Positions 32,305-40,746 of a stretch of DNA of 64,000 bases are shown here, piece after piece. This stretch comes from Mycobacterium rhizamassiliense. GTDB taxonomy: Bacteria; Actinomycetota; Actinomycetes; Mycobacteriales; Mycobacteriaceae. Location: assembly GCF_900157375.1 (NCBI RefSeq), contig NZ_LT721901.1, positions 5,289,685-5,353,684 on the forward strand, read 5' to 3'. Made by a program: the position numbers and the translations under genes. Every line of letters starts with the position of its first letter. Position 1 is the first letter of the stretch. Below the pieces are notes generated by a model. The model ran no database searches and had not been told where the DNA came from. It saw only the letters and a program-made list of their open reading frames with translations.

Positions 32305-34244
32305 TCCACGGCTCCGGGCTGCTCGGGTCGCAGGGCCTCGAGGACGGCGGTGGCGGTCGCCACGCCAATGCCCGGAACGGCTGTGATCTGGTCGACGGTG
32401 GCCTCCTTGAGGCGGGCTATCGAGCCGAAATGGGTTACCAGCGCCTTGCGGCGGTGTTCTCCTAATCCTGGCACCGAATCGAGCGCCGACGCGGTCATTC
32501 GCTTGGATCGTTTGCTCCGATGGTAGGCGATGGCGAACCGGTGCGCCTCGTCACGGACGCGCTGCAGCAAATACAGCCCCTCGCTGTTGCGCGGCATGAT
32601 GATGGGATCCGGCTCCGACGGCACCCAGATTTCTTCCAGCCGCTTGGCCAGGCCGATCACCGCGACGTCGGTGATGCCCAGCTCCTCGAGCACGGCGCTG
32701 GCCGCGTTGACCTGCGGCGCGCCGCCGTCGACGACAAACAGGTTGGGCGGGTAGGCGAACCGGCGCGACTTCCCTTCCGCCGAAAGGGTATTCGCGTCGC
32801 TTTGGTCGCTCAGGTGCCGCACGAACCGGCGGCGAGTCACCTCGGCGATCGACGCGACGTCGTCGGAGCGTCCCTGCCCCGCGGCTTCCCGGATGCCGAA
32901 ATGGCGATAGTCGGATTTGCGCGGCAGCCCGTCCTCGAAGACCACCAGCGAGCCGACCACGTCGGTGCCCTGCACGTGGCTGATGTCGACACACTCGATG
33001 CGCAGCGGGGCGTCCGCCAGGCCCAGGGCATCCTGAATGTTCTGCAGCGCAGCCGATCTGGCATTGAAGTCGCCGGCCCGCTTCAGCTTGTGCTGCTGCA
33101 GCGCGTCCTTGGCGTTGCGCTGCACGGTCTCGGCGAGCGCCCGCTTGTCGCCGCGCTGCGGCACCCGCAGCGCGACCCGCGAGCCGCGCAGGCCGGACAG
33201 CCAGCTGGTCAGCTCGTCGGCGTTGGACGGCAGGCAGGGCACCAGCACCTCACGCGGCACCGGGTTGGTCGCCTCGTCGGCCGCGCCGCCCAGCTCGGCC
33301 TGCTCGCCGTAGAACTGGGTGAGGAACTGCTCGACCAACCGCTCCTCGCCTGATTCGCCTGGGTCGCCGGACTTTTCGACGATCCAGCCGCGCTGGCCCC
33401 GAACCCGGCCGCCGCGCACGTGGAACACCTGCACCGCCGCCTCGAGGTCGTCGTCGGCGAAGGCGACCACATCGGCGTCGGTCCCGTCGCCGAGCACCAC
33501 CGCCTGCTTCTCCATGGCCCGCTTGAGCGCACCGAGGTCGTCGCGCAGCCGGGCGGCCCGTTCGAAGTCGAGTTCCGCTGCCGCGGAGTTCATCTGCTGT
33601 TCCAGCTCGCGGGCGAAGCGGTCGGTCTTGCCGGACAGGAAGTCGCAGAAGTCGATCACGATCTGGCGGTGCTGGTCGGCGCTGACCCTGCCGATGCAGG
33701 GCGCCGAACACTTGTCGATGTAGCCGAGCAGGCACGGGCGGTCAATCTGCTTGTGCCGCTTGAACACTCCGGCCGAACAGGTGCGGGCCGGGAAGACCCG
33801 GGTCAGCAGGTCCAGCGTCTCCCGGATCGCCCACGCGTGCGAGTACGGGCCGAAATAGCGCACGCCCTTGCGCCGCGGCCCCCGGTAGACCATCAGCCGG
33901 GGATATTCCTCGTTGAGGGTGACGGCCAGCACCGGATACGACTTGTCGTCGCGGTAACGCACGTTGAAGCGCGGATCGAACTCCTTGATCCAGTTGTATT
34001 CGAGCTGCAGGGCCTCGACTTCGGTGTTGACCACCGTCCACTCGACCTTGGCCGCGGTGGTCACCATCTGCCGGGTGCGCGGATGCAGAGCGGAGATGTC
34101 CTGGAAGTACGACGTCAGCCGGCTCCGCAGGCTCTTGGCCTTGCCGACGTAGACGACTCGCCCGTGCGGATCCGAGAAGCGGTAAACGCCCGGCTCCACC
34201 GGGATGGACCCGGCCGGGGGGCGATATGTCGCGGGATCTGGCAC
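32301..34244 (-). CDS. uvrC: Excinuclease ABC subunit C
   Basis: Makes the dual incision in nucleotide excision repair with UvrAB. 647 residues: N-terminal GIY-YIG nuclease (PGVYRFSDPHGRVVYVGKAK), a UVR motif region near 205-240, the RNase H-like C-terminal nuclease (IECVDISHVQGTDVVGSLVVF, NLFVVDGGAPQ) and two helix-hairpin-helix motifs at the end (LDSVPGLGEHRRKAL, ITAVPGIGVATA). Start is GTG at 34244. It heads the uvrC-rapZ-cuvA-whiA operon. Confidence 0.97.
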   Translation of the reverse strand: MPDPATYRPPAGSIPVEPGVYRFSDPHGRVVYVGKAKSLRSRLTSYFQDISALHPRTRQMVTTAAKVEWTVVNTEVEALQLEYNWIKEFDPRFNVRYRDDKSYPVLAVTLNEEYPRLMVYRGPRRKGVRYFGPYSHAWAIRETLDLLTRVFPARTCSAGVFKRHKQIDRPCLLGYIDKCSAPCIGRVSADQHRQIVIDFCDFLSGKTDRFARELEQQMNSAAAELDFERAARLRDDLGALKRAMEKQAVVLGDGTDADVVAFADDDLEAAVQVFHVRGGRVRGQRGWIVEKSGDPGESGEERLVEQFLTQFYGEQAELGGAADEATNPVPREVLVPCLPSNADELTSWLSGLRGSRVALRVPQRGDKRALAETVQRNAKDALQQHKLKRAGDFNARSAALQNIQDALGLADAPLRIECVDISHVQGTDVVGSLVVFEDGLPRKSDYRHFGIREAAGQGRSDDVASIAEVTRRRFVRHLSDQSDANTLSAEGKSRRFAYPPNLFVVDGGAPQVNAASAVLEELGITDVAVIGLAKRLEEIWVPSEPDPIIMPRNSEGLYLLQRVRDEAHRFAIAYHRSKRSKRMTASALDSVPGLGEHRRKALVTHFGSIARLKEATVDQITAVPGIGVATATAVLEALRPEQPGAVE

Positions 34245-34250
34245 GCATCC

Positions 34251-34256
34251 AGGCTA
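34251..34256 (-). promoter_or_regulatory. Candidate leaderless -10 box (uvrC)
   Basis: TAGCCT six bases before the GTG at 34244; no Shine-Dalgarno sequence between them. It would drive the four-gene operon. Confidence 0.5.
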
Positions 34257-34284
34257 GTAGCCGGTGCCGTCAAGCCGCCGACAG

Positions 34285-35973
34285 CTAGCGCTGGTCGGTC
34301 TCCGGCGAAAGGTCGAGGGTGCCGGCATGGGCGAGCCGCTGGTCGGCGATCGCCCTGATCGCCGCCTGAGTCGCGGAGTTTCCGGTGACGGCCCTCAGGA
34401 AGTCTTCGCGGCTCAGGCGCCAGAGCGTGCCGGCCTGCACGCAGCGCACGGTGGCCGTGCGCGGCACTTCGAACAGCAGGGCGATCTCGCCGAAGTGCTC
34501 ACCGGCGTGCAGGGTCCGCACGGGTTGGCCGTCGACGACGGCCTCGTAGACGCCCGAGCCGATGAGGAACATGTCCTCACCGGGCTCGCCTTGCCGGACG
34601 ACCACATCGCCCTCGGCGGGCTGCACTGCGACCAGCGCAGCGGCCAGCTGGCTTGCGGCCGCAACCGACAGGGGCCCGAACGCGTCCACCTTCTTGACGG
34701 CCTCGAGTTCGTCGCGCCGCACCGGGGAACGTCGTTCGACCCGCAACACGCGCAACAGGCCGTAGCTCGCGCCGAGGATCGCCACGGCGCCGGACACCTG
34801 CAGCGTGCCGCGGACGCCGATGACCCCATTGAGCTCCGCGGCGGCCAGACCGGCCACGCCGGTGATCGCGACCGCGATTAACGCGTTGATGCCGACGAGT
34901 AGGTCCAGTGACCGCCCGGACGCGCTCCGCTGCAGCAGCGTACGACCGCTGACGATCGCATAGGTGACCCCGACACCCAACATGCCCATCAGCGGCAGGG
35001 CAACGGCCTCGGCCCGCGTCACGGCGAGGGCGAATAGTGCTGCCGCACAACCGAGTAGGCCCAGGGCCAGCGGAATGGACATCGAGCGCCCGCCCAGCGA
35101 GAGGCTGGCGATACCGCCGAGCAGCCCGCCCACCCCGACGGACCCGATCAACACCGGTGTGCCGCCGGCGCCGATGTGCAGCAGGTCGGTCGCGATGCTG
35201 GTGGCGACGCTCTGCGCGATACCGGTCAGTGCGGCGATGAGGGCCATCACGACCACCACTATCCGGGCAGGCAGCAGCCGGCGAAGTACCCCGACTCCGC
35301 CGGCGAGGTCGCCCACGACCCGGGAATCCTCGTTGCCCACCCGGGTGTCGATTCCGCGGATGGCGAACAGCGGCCACGCGCCAAGCGCGCACAAGACGAC
35401 GACGGTCGCCAACGCGGCCGAGGGCCCTGAGACACCCAAAGCGACCGCGGCCACGCCTGCGCCGAGCAATATCCCCGCGGTCTCGATCAACGACGTGAGC
35501 GCATTCGCCGCGACCAGCTGGGCCGGCGAGTCCGCCAACCACGGCAGCAACGCATCCTGCAGCGCCTTCGGGGCGGACTGGATGAACCCTTCGACCGCGA
35601 TCAGCGCAAAGAGCAGGGCGTTCGGCGCGTGAAATTCCAATGACGGAATCACAAGCGCCACTGCGCATCCCCGGGCGACGATCGTGCACGCCAGCAATCG
35701 CTCACGCCGGAACCGACCCGCCAGCGCGGCGTAAACGGGCGCGCTGATCGCCCCGGTGAGTTGCCGAACGATGATGAACCACCCGGGGCCGATCGGGCCG
35801 AGACGATCGAATGTGACGACCAACATCGTCGCAACCCAAGCGAGGTGAGCGATCACCCCCGCCGCAATCGATGCTTCGGTCCGGGCAATGTTCGGATTCG
35901 ACAAGGCATTGCGGCACGCGGCCCAGCGGCTTGTTCGCACCGGAGCGTCGGTCATCGGGTCAGCAGCCATCAT
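34285..35973 (-). CDS. MFS transporter fused to cyclic-nucleotide-binding domain, copy B
   Basis: Up to 562 residues. Residues 30-425 contain 10-12 hydrophobic helices of a major facilitator fold (AALAGRFRRERLLA is a motif-A-like loop). Residues about 430-540 are a CAP-type cNMP-binding domain with the phosphate-binding cassette HFGEIALLFEVPRTATVR. Such fusions would let a second messenger gate transport; ligand and substrate are unknown. M. tuberculosis has related two-domain membrane proteins (Rv3239c, Rv3728). The start may be ATG 35973 or 35970, overlapping the neighbour by up to 14 bases, or ATG 35955 just after its stop. Paralogue of the next gene. Confidence 0.85.
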   Translation of the reverse strand: MMAADPMTDAPVRTSRWAACRNALSNPNIARTEASIAAGVIAHLAWVATMLVVTFDRLGPIGPGWFIIVRQLTGAISAPVYAALAGRFRRERLLACTIVARGCAVALVIPSLEFHAPNALLFALIAVEGFIQSAPKALQDALLPWLADSPAQLVAANALTSLIETAGILLGAGVAAVALGVSGPSAALATVVVLCALGAWPLFAIRGIDTRVGNEDSRVVGDLAGGVGVLRRLLPARIVVVVMALIAALTGIAQSVATSIATDLLHIGAGGTPVLIGSVGVGGLLGGIASLSLGGRSMSIPLALGLLGCAAALFALAVTRAEAVALPLMGMLGVGVTYAIVSGRTLLQRSASGRSLDLLVGINALIAVAITGVAGLAAAELNGVIGVRGTLQVSGAVAILGASYGLLRVLRVERRSPVRRDELEAVKKVDAFGPLSVAAASQLAAALVAVQPAEGDVVVRQGEPGEDMFLIGSGVYEAVVDGQPVRTLHAGEHFGEIALLFEVPRTATVRCVQAGTLWRLSREDFLRAVTGNSATQAAIRAIADQRLAHAGTLDLSPETDQR

Positions 35974-37633
35974 GGTGGCCGCGGTCGACCTCGCCGGCGT
36001 GGGTGAGCCGCTGGTCGGCGATCGCCGTCATCGCCGCCTCGGTGGTCGAGTTGCCGGTGACCGCTCTCAGGAAGTCCTCGCGGCGCAACCGCCACAGCTC
36101 GCCCGCCTGCACGCACCGGACGCTCGCGGTGCGCGGCGCGATGTACAGCAGGGCGATTTCGCCGAAGTGGTCGTCGTGCCGCAGCGTGCGCACCTGCTGT
36201 CCGTCGACGATGGTCTCGAAGACACCCGAGCTGATCAGGAACATGTCCTCGGCGGAATCACCTTGCCGGACAACGACATCGCCCTCGGCGGCCGGCACCA
36301 CGATCAGCGCGTCGGCGAGCTGGTTTGCGGCTGCGACGGACAGCGGCCGAAACGCCTCCACGTTCTTGATGGCGTCGACCTCCCGCCGGTTCGCCGGGGT
36401 CTGCTTTTCGACCCTGGTCAGTCGCCACGCGCTGTAGATCGCGCCCAGGATCGCCAGGCCCGCGGCTATCCGTAGCGTCGAGCGCACGCCGACCGCGGCG
36501 TTGAGCTCCGCGGCGCACAGCGCCGATACGGCGGAGACCGTGACGCCGATCAGCATGTTGATGCCGACGAGCAGGTCCAGCGCTCGACCCGACGCGGTGC
36601 TTTGGAACAGGGTGCGACTGCTGACGCCTTGGTAGACCATGCCGACACTGAACAGGCTGAGCAGCGGAAGAGCAACGGCCTTCGACGATGTCAGCGTCAG
36701 GACGACCAATGCCAGCGCGCAGATGAGCAGGCCGATGGTCAGCGAACGGGCCAGCGACCGGCGACCGGCCGAGAGGCTTGCGACGCCCCCGATGAATCCG
36801 CCGGCGGTGCCGAAGGCGATCAGCACCGGGCTCTCCGACACCTGGATGTGCATGATCTGCGTCGCGATGCTGGGAATGTTGCTGTGCTCGAAACCGCCAA
36901 TCACCGCGGTGAGCATCATGACGACGATCACCGCACGAGCGTTGGGCAACTTGCGCAGCACACCGATTCCGCCGGCGAGTTGGACGAGGATCGGTGCGCG
37001 TTCGACGCCACCGCGGGTATCGACGCCGCGAATGGCGTAGAGCGGCAACGCCGCGAGGACGGCGAGCGCCGCAACGATCACCAGGACGGCCGACGGCCCG
37101 GACAACCACAAACCGGTGGCGGCCAGGGTCGCACCGACCAATGCCGCGGCGGTGTCGAGGGTGGCGGAAAACGAATTCGACGCGACCAGCTGGGCCGGCG
37201 AGTCGGCCAACCACGGCAGCAGCGCGTCGTGGATTGCCCTCGGCGCAGTGTGCGTAAACCCCTCTATCGCAATGGGAACGAACAGCAGCACGCTCGCCGT
37301 GTGCAGTTGCAACACCGGTATCATCAGCGCCACCGAGACGGCATTGGCGAGAAACCCGCCCGCCAGCACGCGCTCGCGCCGAAAGCGGCCCGCCAGTGCC
37401 GAATAAAAGGGCACGCCCGCCGCTCCGCCGAGCTGCCGCACCAACAAATACCAGCCGGGGCCGATCGGTCCGAACTCCTCGGCGACGATGACCAACATCG
37501 TCGCGCTGTAAGCCGCGTGCCCAAGCACGCCGGTCGCGATCGCCACTTCGACCTTGACCATGTTCCGGTTGGAGATCGCGTTGCGAAATACGGCCCAGCC
37601 ACCTGGTCGTGTTGGGGCGCCGGATTGACCCAC
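35960..37633 (-). CDS. MFS transporter fused to cyclic-nucleotide-binding domain, copy A
   Basis: 557 residues, same architecture as its downstream neighbour: MFS membrane part (residues about 25-420) with SALAGRFRRERVLAGG, then a cNMP-binding domain with HFGEIALLYIAPRTASVR near 500-517. The two copies are similar along the whole length, including WLADSPAQLVA and SGRALDLLVGIN/SGRSLDLLVGIN, so this is a tandem gene duplication. GTG at 37633 lacks a strong ribosome-binding site and the exact start is uncertain. The pair replaces the Rv1419 position of M. tuberculosis between uvrC and lprH. Confidence 0.85.
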   Translation of the reverse strand: MGQSGAPTRPGGWAVFRNAISNRNMVKVEVAIATGVLGHAAYSATMLVIVAEEFGPIGPGWYLLVRQLGGAAGVPFYSALAGRFRRERVLAGGFLANAVSVALMIPVLQLHTASVLLFVPIAIEGFTHTAPRAIHDALLPWLADSPAQLVASNSFSATLDTAAALVGATLAATGLWLSGPSAVLVIVAALAVLAALPLYAIRGVDTRGGVERAPILVQLAGGIGVLRKLPNARAVIVVMMLTAVIGGFEHSNIPSIATQIMHIQVSESPVLIAFGTAGGFIGGVASLSAGRRSLARSLTIGLLICALALVVLTLTSSKAVALPLLSLFSVGMVYQGVSSRTLFQSTASGRALDLLVGINMLIGVTVSAVSALCAAELNAAVGVRSTLRIAAGLAILGAIYSAWRLTRVEKQTPANRREVDAIKNVEAFRPLSVAAANQLADALIVVPAAEGDVVVRQGDSAEDMFLISSGVFETIVDGQQVRTLRHDDHFGEIALLYIAPRTASVRCVQAGELWRLRREDFLRAVTGNSTTEAAMTAIADQRLTHAGEVDRGHHDGC

Positions 37634-37686
37634 CGGCGCAGCCTAGCCCCGCCCGACAAAAGATTCCGGCCTTCAGCCCGATTCGA

Positions 37687-38364
37687 TCAGGCGGCTCCGG
37701 AATTCAATTGCGCCCGTCTTTTCGCCGCCCAATCCGCCATCGGGAATCCGGGTTTGCTGTCGCACGCCGACAGCATCAGCACCACCCGCGGGACCGCGGC
37801 CAGGCCGTAATCACACGTCCAATCCGCCCGGGTCATCGTCCACACCAGCACACCATCGGACAGCGTCGCGAAGTAGCTGAGCCGCATCGGCTTGAATTTC
37901 CCCAGGGGCGCCACACCAACGGCGTCACCGCGGCAATCCGCGACGGCGCTGAAGCCCTTCCGGACCACGTCGTCGGTATTCACGGCGTCGCCGTAGACGT
38001 CGACCGATTCCGCGTACAGGGCCTGGCTGCCGACCGCGTACGCCGAGTCGGCATGGTCGGACGAGCCGGCGGGCAGCAACGGCGAGCCCTTGAACAGCAG
38101 CGCCGCCGCGCATTCCGGTGGTTCGACGCTGGTGAAGTAGCTGTCCCCCACCGGGGTAGCGACCGCCCGGCCCAGCGGGGTGGTGTTCCCGTCCTGCAGC
38201 AGCAGGTCGCGCGCCGCGATCGGCTTCGGCGTCGGCTTGACGGAGGTGCCGGACGGGGACGGGCCGGAGGCTCGAGTCGGCTGACCGGGCACCGATGTGC
38301 TGCAGGCGCCCAGCGTCAATGCGAGGACGAGTGCTGCGAGCGGCGCCCAGTGACGAGTTGCCAT
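37687..38364 (-). CDS. lprH: Lipoprotein LprH-like
   Basis: 225-residue lipoprotein: signal peptide with lipobox LTLGAC (Cys21), then a Pro/Ser/Thr-rich linker to about 48. The folded part carries Cys residues in PPEC, VADC, WTCDY and SACD, the four-Cys pattern of the PknH-type extracellular sensor fold. M. tuberculosis LprH (Rv1418, about 228 residues) has the same place between Rv1417 and uvrC. Function unknown; likely periplasm-facing binding. Confidence 0.85.
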   Translation of the reverse strand: MATRHWAPLAALVLALTLGACSTSVPGQPTRASGPSPSGTSVKPTPKPIAARDLLLQDGNTTPLGRAVATPVGDSYFTSVEPPECAAALLFKGSPLLPAGSSDHADSAYAVGSQALYAESVDVYGDAVNTDDVVRKGFSAVADCRGDAVGVAPLGKFKPMRLSYFATLSDGVLVWTMTRADWTCDYGLAAVPRVVLMLSACDSKPGFPMADWAAKRRAQLNSGAA

Positions 38365-38370
38365 CGGCCG

Positions 38371-38376
38371 ATGGTA
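38371..38376 (-). promoter_or_regulatory. Candidate leaderless -10 box (lprH)
   Basis: TACCAT six bases before the lprH ATG at 38364. Confidence 0.5.
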
Positions 38377-38385
38377 CGACGCGGC

Positions 38386-38419
38386 GGCCGCGGTGAGTAT
38401 TCAGTGCGCGGGCAGTCCG
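38386..38419. repeat. Flanking direct repeat, left copy
   Basis: 34 bases matching 40712-40746 in the same orientation with two substitutions and one single-base gap. Core words shared: ggccgcggtgag, attca and tgcgcgggca. It lies between the lprH promoter and the hxlR-like gene. In the right copy the same sequence contains the last codons and stop of the PH-like gene. Confidence 0.8.
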
Positions 38420-38455
38420 AGTCGATGGTCAGGTGCGGGCCGGCACTGTCGGGTG

Positions 38456-38932
38456 TCAGCGGTATGCCTTGATCATTGACTTGATGGTCGCGGCGGACGG
38501 TTTGGGCGCCGGGCCTCCGAGGTGCCGGTGGCGAAGGTCATCGGCAAGCTCTTGCCAAACCCGCGGACCTTGCTCGTACACGTACGGAAAAAAGGGTCCG
38601 GTAATCGGGCTGGCGGGCAGATGTTTATTGCCCCAGTTGCCGATCGAGATCATCGTCGGAAGGAGTTCGATGGCCGCGTCCGTGAGGCTGTAGACGACCT
38701 TCTGTTTGTGGGTGGCATCCTCGGCCGTACTCAGCAGACCTCCATCGATCAGGCTTCGTAGCCGCGCGGCCAGGGTGTTAGACGCAATTTTCTCTTCGGA
38801 GTTCTGCAGGAGTACGCGAAAGTAGCGCCGATCGGCGAACATGATGTCCCGCAACACAATAAGACTCCACCGATCACCAAGGAGTTCGGTGGTCAGATTG
38901 ATCGGGCAGTCTGAGCGACCCGTCATAGACAC
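38456..38932 (-). CDS. HxlR-family transcriptional regulator
   Basis: 158-residue winged-helix regulator. The HxlR core runs from about 9 to 105: SDCPINLTTELLGDRWSLIV, then IASNTLAARLRSLIDGGLL as recognition region and VVYSLTDAAIEL as wing. Cys9 before the first helix is at the position used by thiol-sensing members such as YodB, HypR and QorR, so electrophile or oxidant sensing is plausible but inferred. GTG at 38932 has AGAAGG at a good distance; ATG at 38926 is the alternative. It is divergent from a tautomerase and metallo-hydrolase, its probable targets. Confidence 0.88.
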   Translation of the reverse strand: MSMTGRSDCPINLTTELLGDRWSLIVLRDIMFADRRYFRVLLQNSEEKIASNTLAARLRSLIDGGLLSTAEDATHKQKVVYSLTDAAIELLPTMISIGNWGNKHLPASPITGPFFPYVYEQGPRVWQELADDLRHRHLGGPAPKPSAATIKSMIKAYR

Positions 38933-39307
38933 CCGACACCTTCTTTACAGACTCTCGAACATTGAAATACTGATTGCATAGTACAACCAGTATCGAGGAC
39001 CGGGCCCGCCGAAGAACGCTGGCGAGCAAGGATTTCCAGCATGCCCGCGGCCTGTTTAGCCGGCGGGTTTTCGTTCACACCGCTAAATCCATGTGCCATA
39101 ACAGTTCTCGGTTCCGAACTCGATATCTCGCAAGGGCGTTCTCCTAGTCCGATGCGGCGAGCGGCGAACCGTGGCGCTCGCATACCACTATCAAACTACA
39201 ACTGGTTGTGCTTTGCAACTAGATCGGTTAGGTTGACAACGTCGAATGGTGACAAGACGGACCGCCCTGCATGACTGCCCGTCAACGCGAAACAAAGGAG
39301 CTATCGC
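38933..39307. promoter_or_regulatory. Divergent control region with candidate HxlR operators
   Basis: 375 bases between hxlR and the tautomerase. The word ACTGGTTGT occurs twice in opposite orientation: minus strand 38983-38991 and plus strand 39201-39209. The first lies inside a larger inverted repeat, ATACTG (38967-38972) and CAGTAT (38988-38993); the second sits in ACAAC-TG-GTTGT (39198-39209), just upstream of a possible -10, TAGGTT, at 39229-39234. A perfect TTGACA at 39233-39238 has no good -10 after it. The tautomerase ribosome-binding site AAAGGAG is at 39294-39300. No gene is seen in the region. Confidence 0.5.
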
Positions 39308-39739
39308 ATGCCCCTGTGGCACATCTACACCCCGGTCGGCGCGTACTCGGCCGAGGACAAGCGGGCCTTGGCGGCCGACCTGATGAGCGTCTACGTCGAC
39401 GCCGGCTTGCCGAAGTTCTACGTCAACGTGCTCTTCCATGAGATCGCGGAGGAAAACTTTCTGATCGGCGGCGAGCCGAGAACTAACTTCGTGCGTCTGG
39501 TCGCCGAACACATTGCCCGGCACCTGGAGACCACCGAGCTGCGCCGAAAGGCGTTGGAGCTGTTCGAGGCAAAGATCGCGCCCTATGTGCGGGACCGCGG
39601 GTACGACTGGGAAATGCACATGGATGAAACCCCGTTTGACTGGTGGCAGGTGCAAGGATTGGTACCCCCGCTCGCCGACTCAGAAGGCGAGAAGCTCTGG
39701 GTCAAAGAGAACCGGCCCATCCCCTACGCGACGGTCTAA
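39308..39739 (+). CDS. Tautomerase-superfamily protein (Tautomerase_3 type)
   Basis: 143 residues. The chain begins Met-Pro, so Pro2 would become the catalytic N-terminal proline after Met removal, as in all tautomerase-superfamily enzymes. PLWHIYTPVG, GLPKFYVNVLF, GGEPRTNFVRLV, GYDWEMHMDETP and SEGEKLWVKENRP match my memory of the fungal/bacterial oxalocrotonate-tautomerase-like family with internal beta-alpha-beta duplication. Reaction unknown; relatives isomerise enols or dehalogenate. It precedes the metallo-hydrolase by 28 bases in one unit. Confidence 0.85.
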   Translation: MPLWHIYTPVGAYSAEDKRALAADLMSVYVDAGLPKFYVNVLFHEIAEENFLIGGEPRTNFVRLVAEHIARHLETTELRRKALELFEAKIAPYVRDRGYDWEMHMDETPFDWWQVQGLVPPLADSEGEKLWVKENRPIPYATV

Positions 39740-39767
39740 CGCCGGGCATCTAATTTGGAGGCAACCC

Positions 39768-40694
39768 ATGAGCATTGATATCCACTCGGCCGACGCCGCT
39801 CAGGTCGACCCGACGGCATCTCCGCCGATCCGCGCGACCGTTTACGTGGGCCGCTGGCCCGATATTCCCGCGCTCCCGCTGATGGGTATCCCGAAGGGCA
39901 CGTTCTCGCCTACCACCTCCACGATCATCAGTGGCGCGAGCGAGGCGATCCTGATCGATACGCAGTACCTCAAGCAAGACATTCATGACCTCGGGGACCT
40001 GATCGAACGCACGGGCAAGAGGCTGACGACGATCTATATCACCCATCCCCACGCCGACCACTACCTCGGGCTAGCCGCTCTGCTGGAGCGGTTCCCGAGC
40101 TCCCGATGCGTCGCGCTACCCCATGTGGTCGAATCGATGCGAGAAACGATGGAGATGCAGAACCTGCAGTGGGAGAGGTTGTTCGGTGCTGCCACGGTCA
40201 AGGGCGGGCCGTTGCCCGAGCCGATCGAGAACACCCCGCTCTACGTCGACGGCTCACCTGTGAACATCATCGCGGTCGAACAGGCAGACATCAATCCGAC
40301 CACCATCGTTCATATCCCAGAAATCGACGTGGTTGTCGCCGGCGACGCTATCTACAACGAGATCCACCCGATGCTGGGCCTTTCCACGCCGGACGAGTGG
40401 CAGAGCTGGCTCGCAACAGTCCGATTCGTCGAAAATCTGCACCCTCGGATGATTGTTGCCGGCCACCGTCGTCCCGACGGCGACGACTACGCGGTCGCCG
40501 CGATGATCGCTCAAACACGTTCCTACATCACGGATTTTGCGGCTGCGTTCGAGATTGCCGAGACCGCCGCAGATCTGGTGGCGGCGATGACGGCGAAGTA
40601 TCCGCATCACGGCAACCTGTGGACCCTGCAGTTCTCGGCGTCGGATGCCATCGAGCGCCGAAATCGCAGCACCGCGTTGACAGACGCCAACTAG
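39768..40694 (+). CDS. Metallo-beta-lactamase-fold hydrolase
   Basis: 308 residues. The metal motif is THPHADH with His93, His95, Asp97 and His98; later ligands are probably the Asp in VVAGDAIYN and the His in VAGHRRP. The fold is followed by a helical C-terminal tail from about 235. ATG at 39768 follows TTGGAGG; an in-frame extension inside the tautomerase gene is rejected. Specific substrate unknown; with the tautomerase and a Cys-containing HxlR regulator it suggests handling of a reactive or thioester-linked metabolite, which is inference. Confidence 0.85.
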   Translation: MSIDIHSADAAQVDPTASPPIRATVYVGRWPDIPALPLMGIPKGTFSPTTSTIISGASEAILIDTQYLKQDIHDLGDLIERTGKRLTTIYITHPHADHYLGLAALLERFPSSRCVALPHVVESMRETMEMQNLQWERLFGAATVKGGPLPEPIENTPLYVDGSPVNIIAVEQADINPTTIVHIPEIDVVVAGDAIYNEIHPMLGLSTPDEWQSWLATVRFVENLHPRMIVAGHRRPDGDDYAVAAMIAQTRSYITDFAAAFEIAETAADLVAAMTAKYPHHGNLWTLQFSASDAIERRNRSTALTDAN

Positions 40695-40711
40695 CGGTGC
40701 GGCCAGCGTCC

Positions 40712-40746
40712 GGCCGCGGTGAGCATTCATTGCGCGGGCAAGTCCG
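40712..40746. repeat. Flanking direct repeat, right copy
   Basis: 35 bases matching 38386-38419. It includes the last codons and stop of the PH-like gene (stop at 40727-40729) and about 15 bases beyond. The cassette 38420-40711 lies between the two copies. Confidence 0.8.

Noticed and set aside
39233..39238. Perfect TTGACA as the tautomerase -35 box
   Set aside because: No acceptable -10 hexamer lies 15-19 bases downstream, so it was not called a promoter by itself.
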